DNA of 7,206 nucleotides from Chlorobiota bacterium (GTDB taxonomy: Bacteria; Bacteroidota; Ignavibacteria; Ignavibacteriales; Ignavibacteriaceae): the NCBI GenBank assembly GCA_008363265.1, contig RHKR01000380.1, positions 1 to 7,206 on the forward strand, written 5' to 3'. Under the pieces are notes generated by a model. The model saw nothing but the letters and a program-made list of their open reading frames with translations, had not been told where the DNA came from and made no database searches. Shown in pieces: positions 6,956 to 7,206 of this stretch (position 1 is its first letter; the number at the start of each line of letters is the position of its first letter). The position numbers and the translations under genes were made by a program.

Positions 6956-6990
6956 TGCAATAATACAAAAATTGAACTAATATTATTGCA
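6956..6990. repeat. 10-bp perfect inverted repeat between dnaE and the reductase
   Basis: The arms TGCAATAATA (6956-6965) and TATTATTGCA (6981-6990) are exact reverse complements separated by 15 nt. It lies in the 86-bp gap, about 40 nt before the reductase start and 12 nt after the dnaE stop. The arms are AT-rich and no T run follows on the minus strand, so it is a poor intrinsic terminator. A regulator binding site or mRNA-stabilising hairpin is equally possible. Confidence 0.5.
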
Positions 6991-7002
6991 TAGTTATTCG
7001 GG

Positions 7003-7206
7003 CTATCTGTCGACCATCAGATTCTCTTCACCGACTATGATTGCGAGCCTCTCGATAACAGACCTCGTCACGCCGATCCTGAAACTCTGCGATCTGAACA
7101 TCCTCGGAAATATTTTTCCGTTCTCCCGCTGAAGATATTCAAAGTACAACTCGACATTTCCTGGACTCGCCGAAACCAGATCAACTATCTGTTCGAGAGC
7201 CCCGAC
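7003..7206 (-). CDS. dnaE: DNA polymerase III subunit alpha, C-terminal 67 residues (5' end outside window)
   Basis: The frame enters from the window edge and stops at TAG (7005-7003). The visible part has the pattern of the extreme C-terminus of DnaE: GALEQIVDLVSASPGNVELYF, then FRSQSFRIGVTRSVIERLA and a final GEENLMVDR. DnaE proteins commonly end with an OB-fold-linked alpha/beta segment that includes a P-G-x-V strand, an R-S-x-x-F-R-V strand and L-G-E-E-N-V near the terminus. The catalytic PHP and polymerase domains are outside the window, so the call rests on this tail alone. A thioredoxin gene next to dnaE is, as I recall, common in Bacteroidota (for example Porphyromonas), which agrees with the thioredoxin remnant found downstream here. 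Confidence 0.75.
   Translation of the reverse strand, partial: VGALEQIVDLVSASPGNVELYFEYLQRENGKIFPRMFRSQSFRIGVTRSVIERLAIIVGEENLMVDR

Overview
The window looks like a piece of a chromosome from the Ignavibacteria/Bacteroidota-Chlorobi (FCB) side of the bacterial tree. The evidence is a C-terminal type IX secretion (T9SS) sorting domain of the kind abundant in Ignavibacteria (NFPNPFNPTT...GREVATLV...SGTYVYKL...KKMVLLK) and a TonB-dependent receptor with an N-terminal carboxypeptidase-regulatory-like domain. The phylum assignment is inference from protein style, not from a marker gene. Every gene I can support is on the minus strand, so the window reads right to left; plus-strand ORFs are shadows.

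In transcription order: (1) 7206-7003, the last 67 codons of what looks like DNA polymerase III alpha (dnaE). (2) An 86-bp gap with a 10-bp inverted repeat. (3) 6916-6026, a short-chain dehydrogenase with the Tyr-x6-Lys spacing of enoyl-ACP reductases, closest in style to FabL. (4) Overlapping its 3' end in the -1 frame, the C-terminal ~85 residues of a thioredoxin (WCGPC, cis-Pro) that lacks its N-terminus and any usual start codon. The last ~31 codons of the reductase frame are this thioredoxin DNA read out of frame. This SDR/thioredoxin joint is the most unusual thing in the window. (5) A 354-bp AT-rich non-coding gap with two weak hairpins and a candidate promoter. (6) 5507-3699, a secreted Asp-box (BNR/propeller-like) protein with a T9SS sorting domain. 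(7) A 134-bp gap with a very regular 13-bp hairpin that probably terminates gene 6, overlapped by a candidate promoter for the next gene. (8) 3564-757, a complete 935-residue TonB-dependent receptor. (9) Only 17 bp later, 739 to the window edge, the first 246 residues of an exported protein with two adjacent calcium-loop-like Asp/Asn motifs.

Genes 8 and 9 are almost certainly one transcription unit, and with gene 6 they form an envelope/secretion cluster: one outer-membrane transporter and two exported proteins. The receptor's neighbour does not look like a SusD lipoprotein, so this is not an ordinary SusCD pair. The right-hand third is housekeeping (replication, fatty-acid synthesis type reductase, thioredoxin). 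I see no CRISPR, tRNA, rRNA, insertion sequence or clear defence system, and no convincing previously undescribed system.
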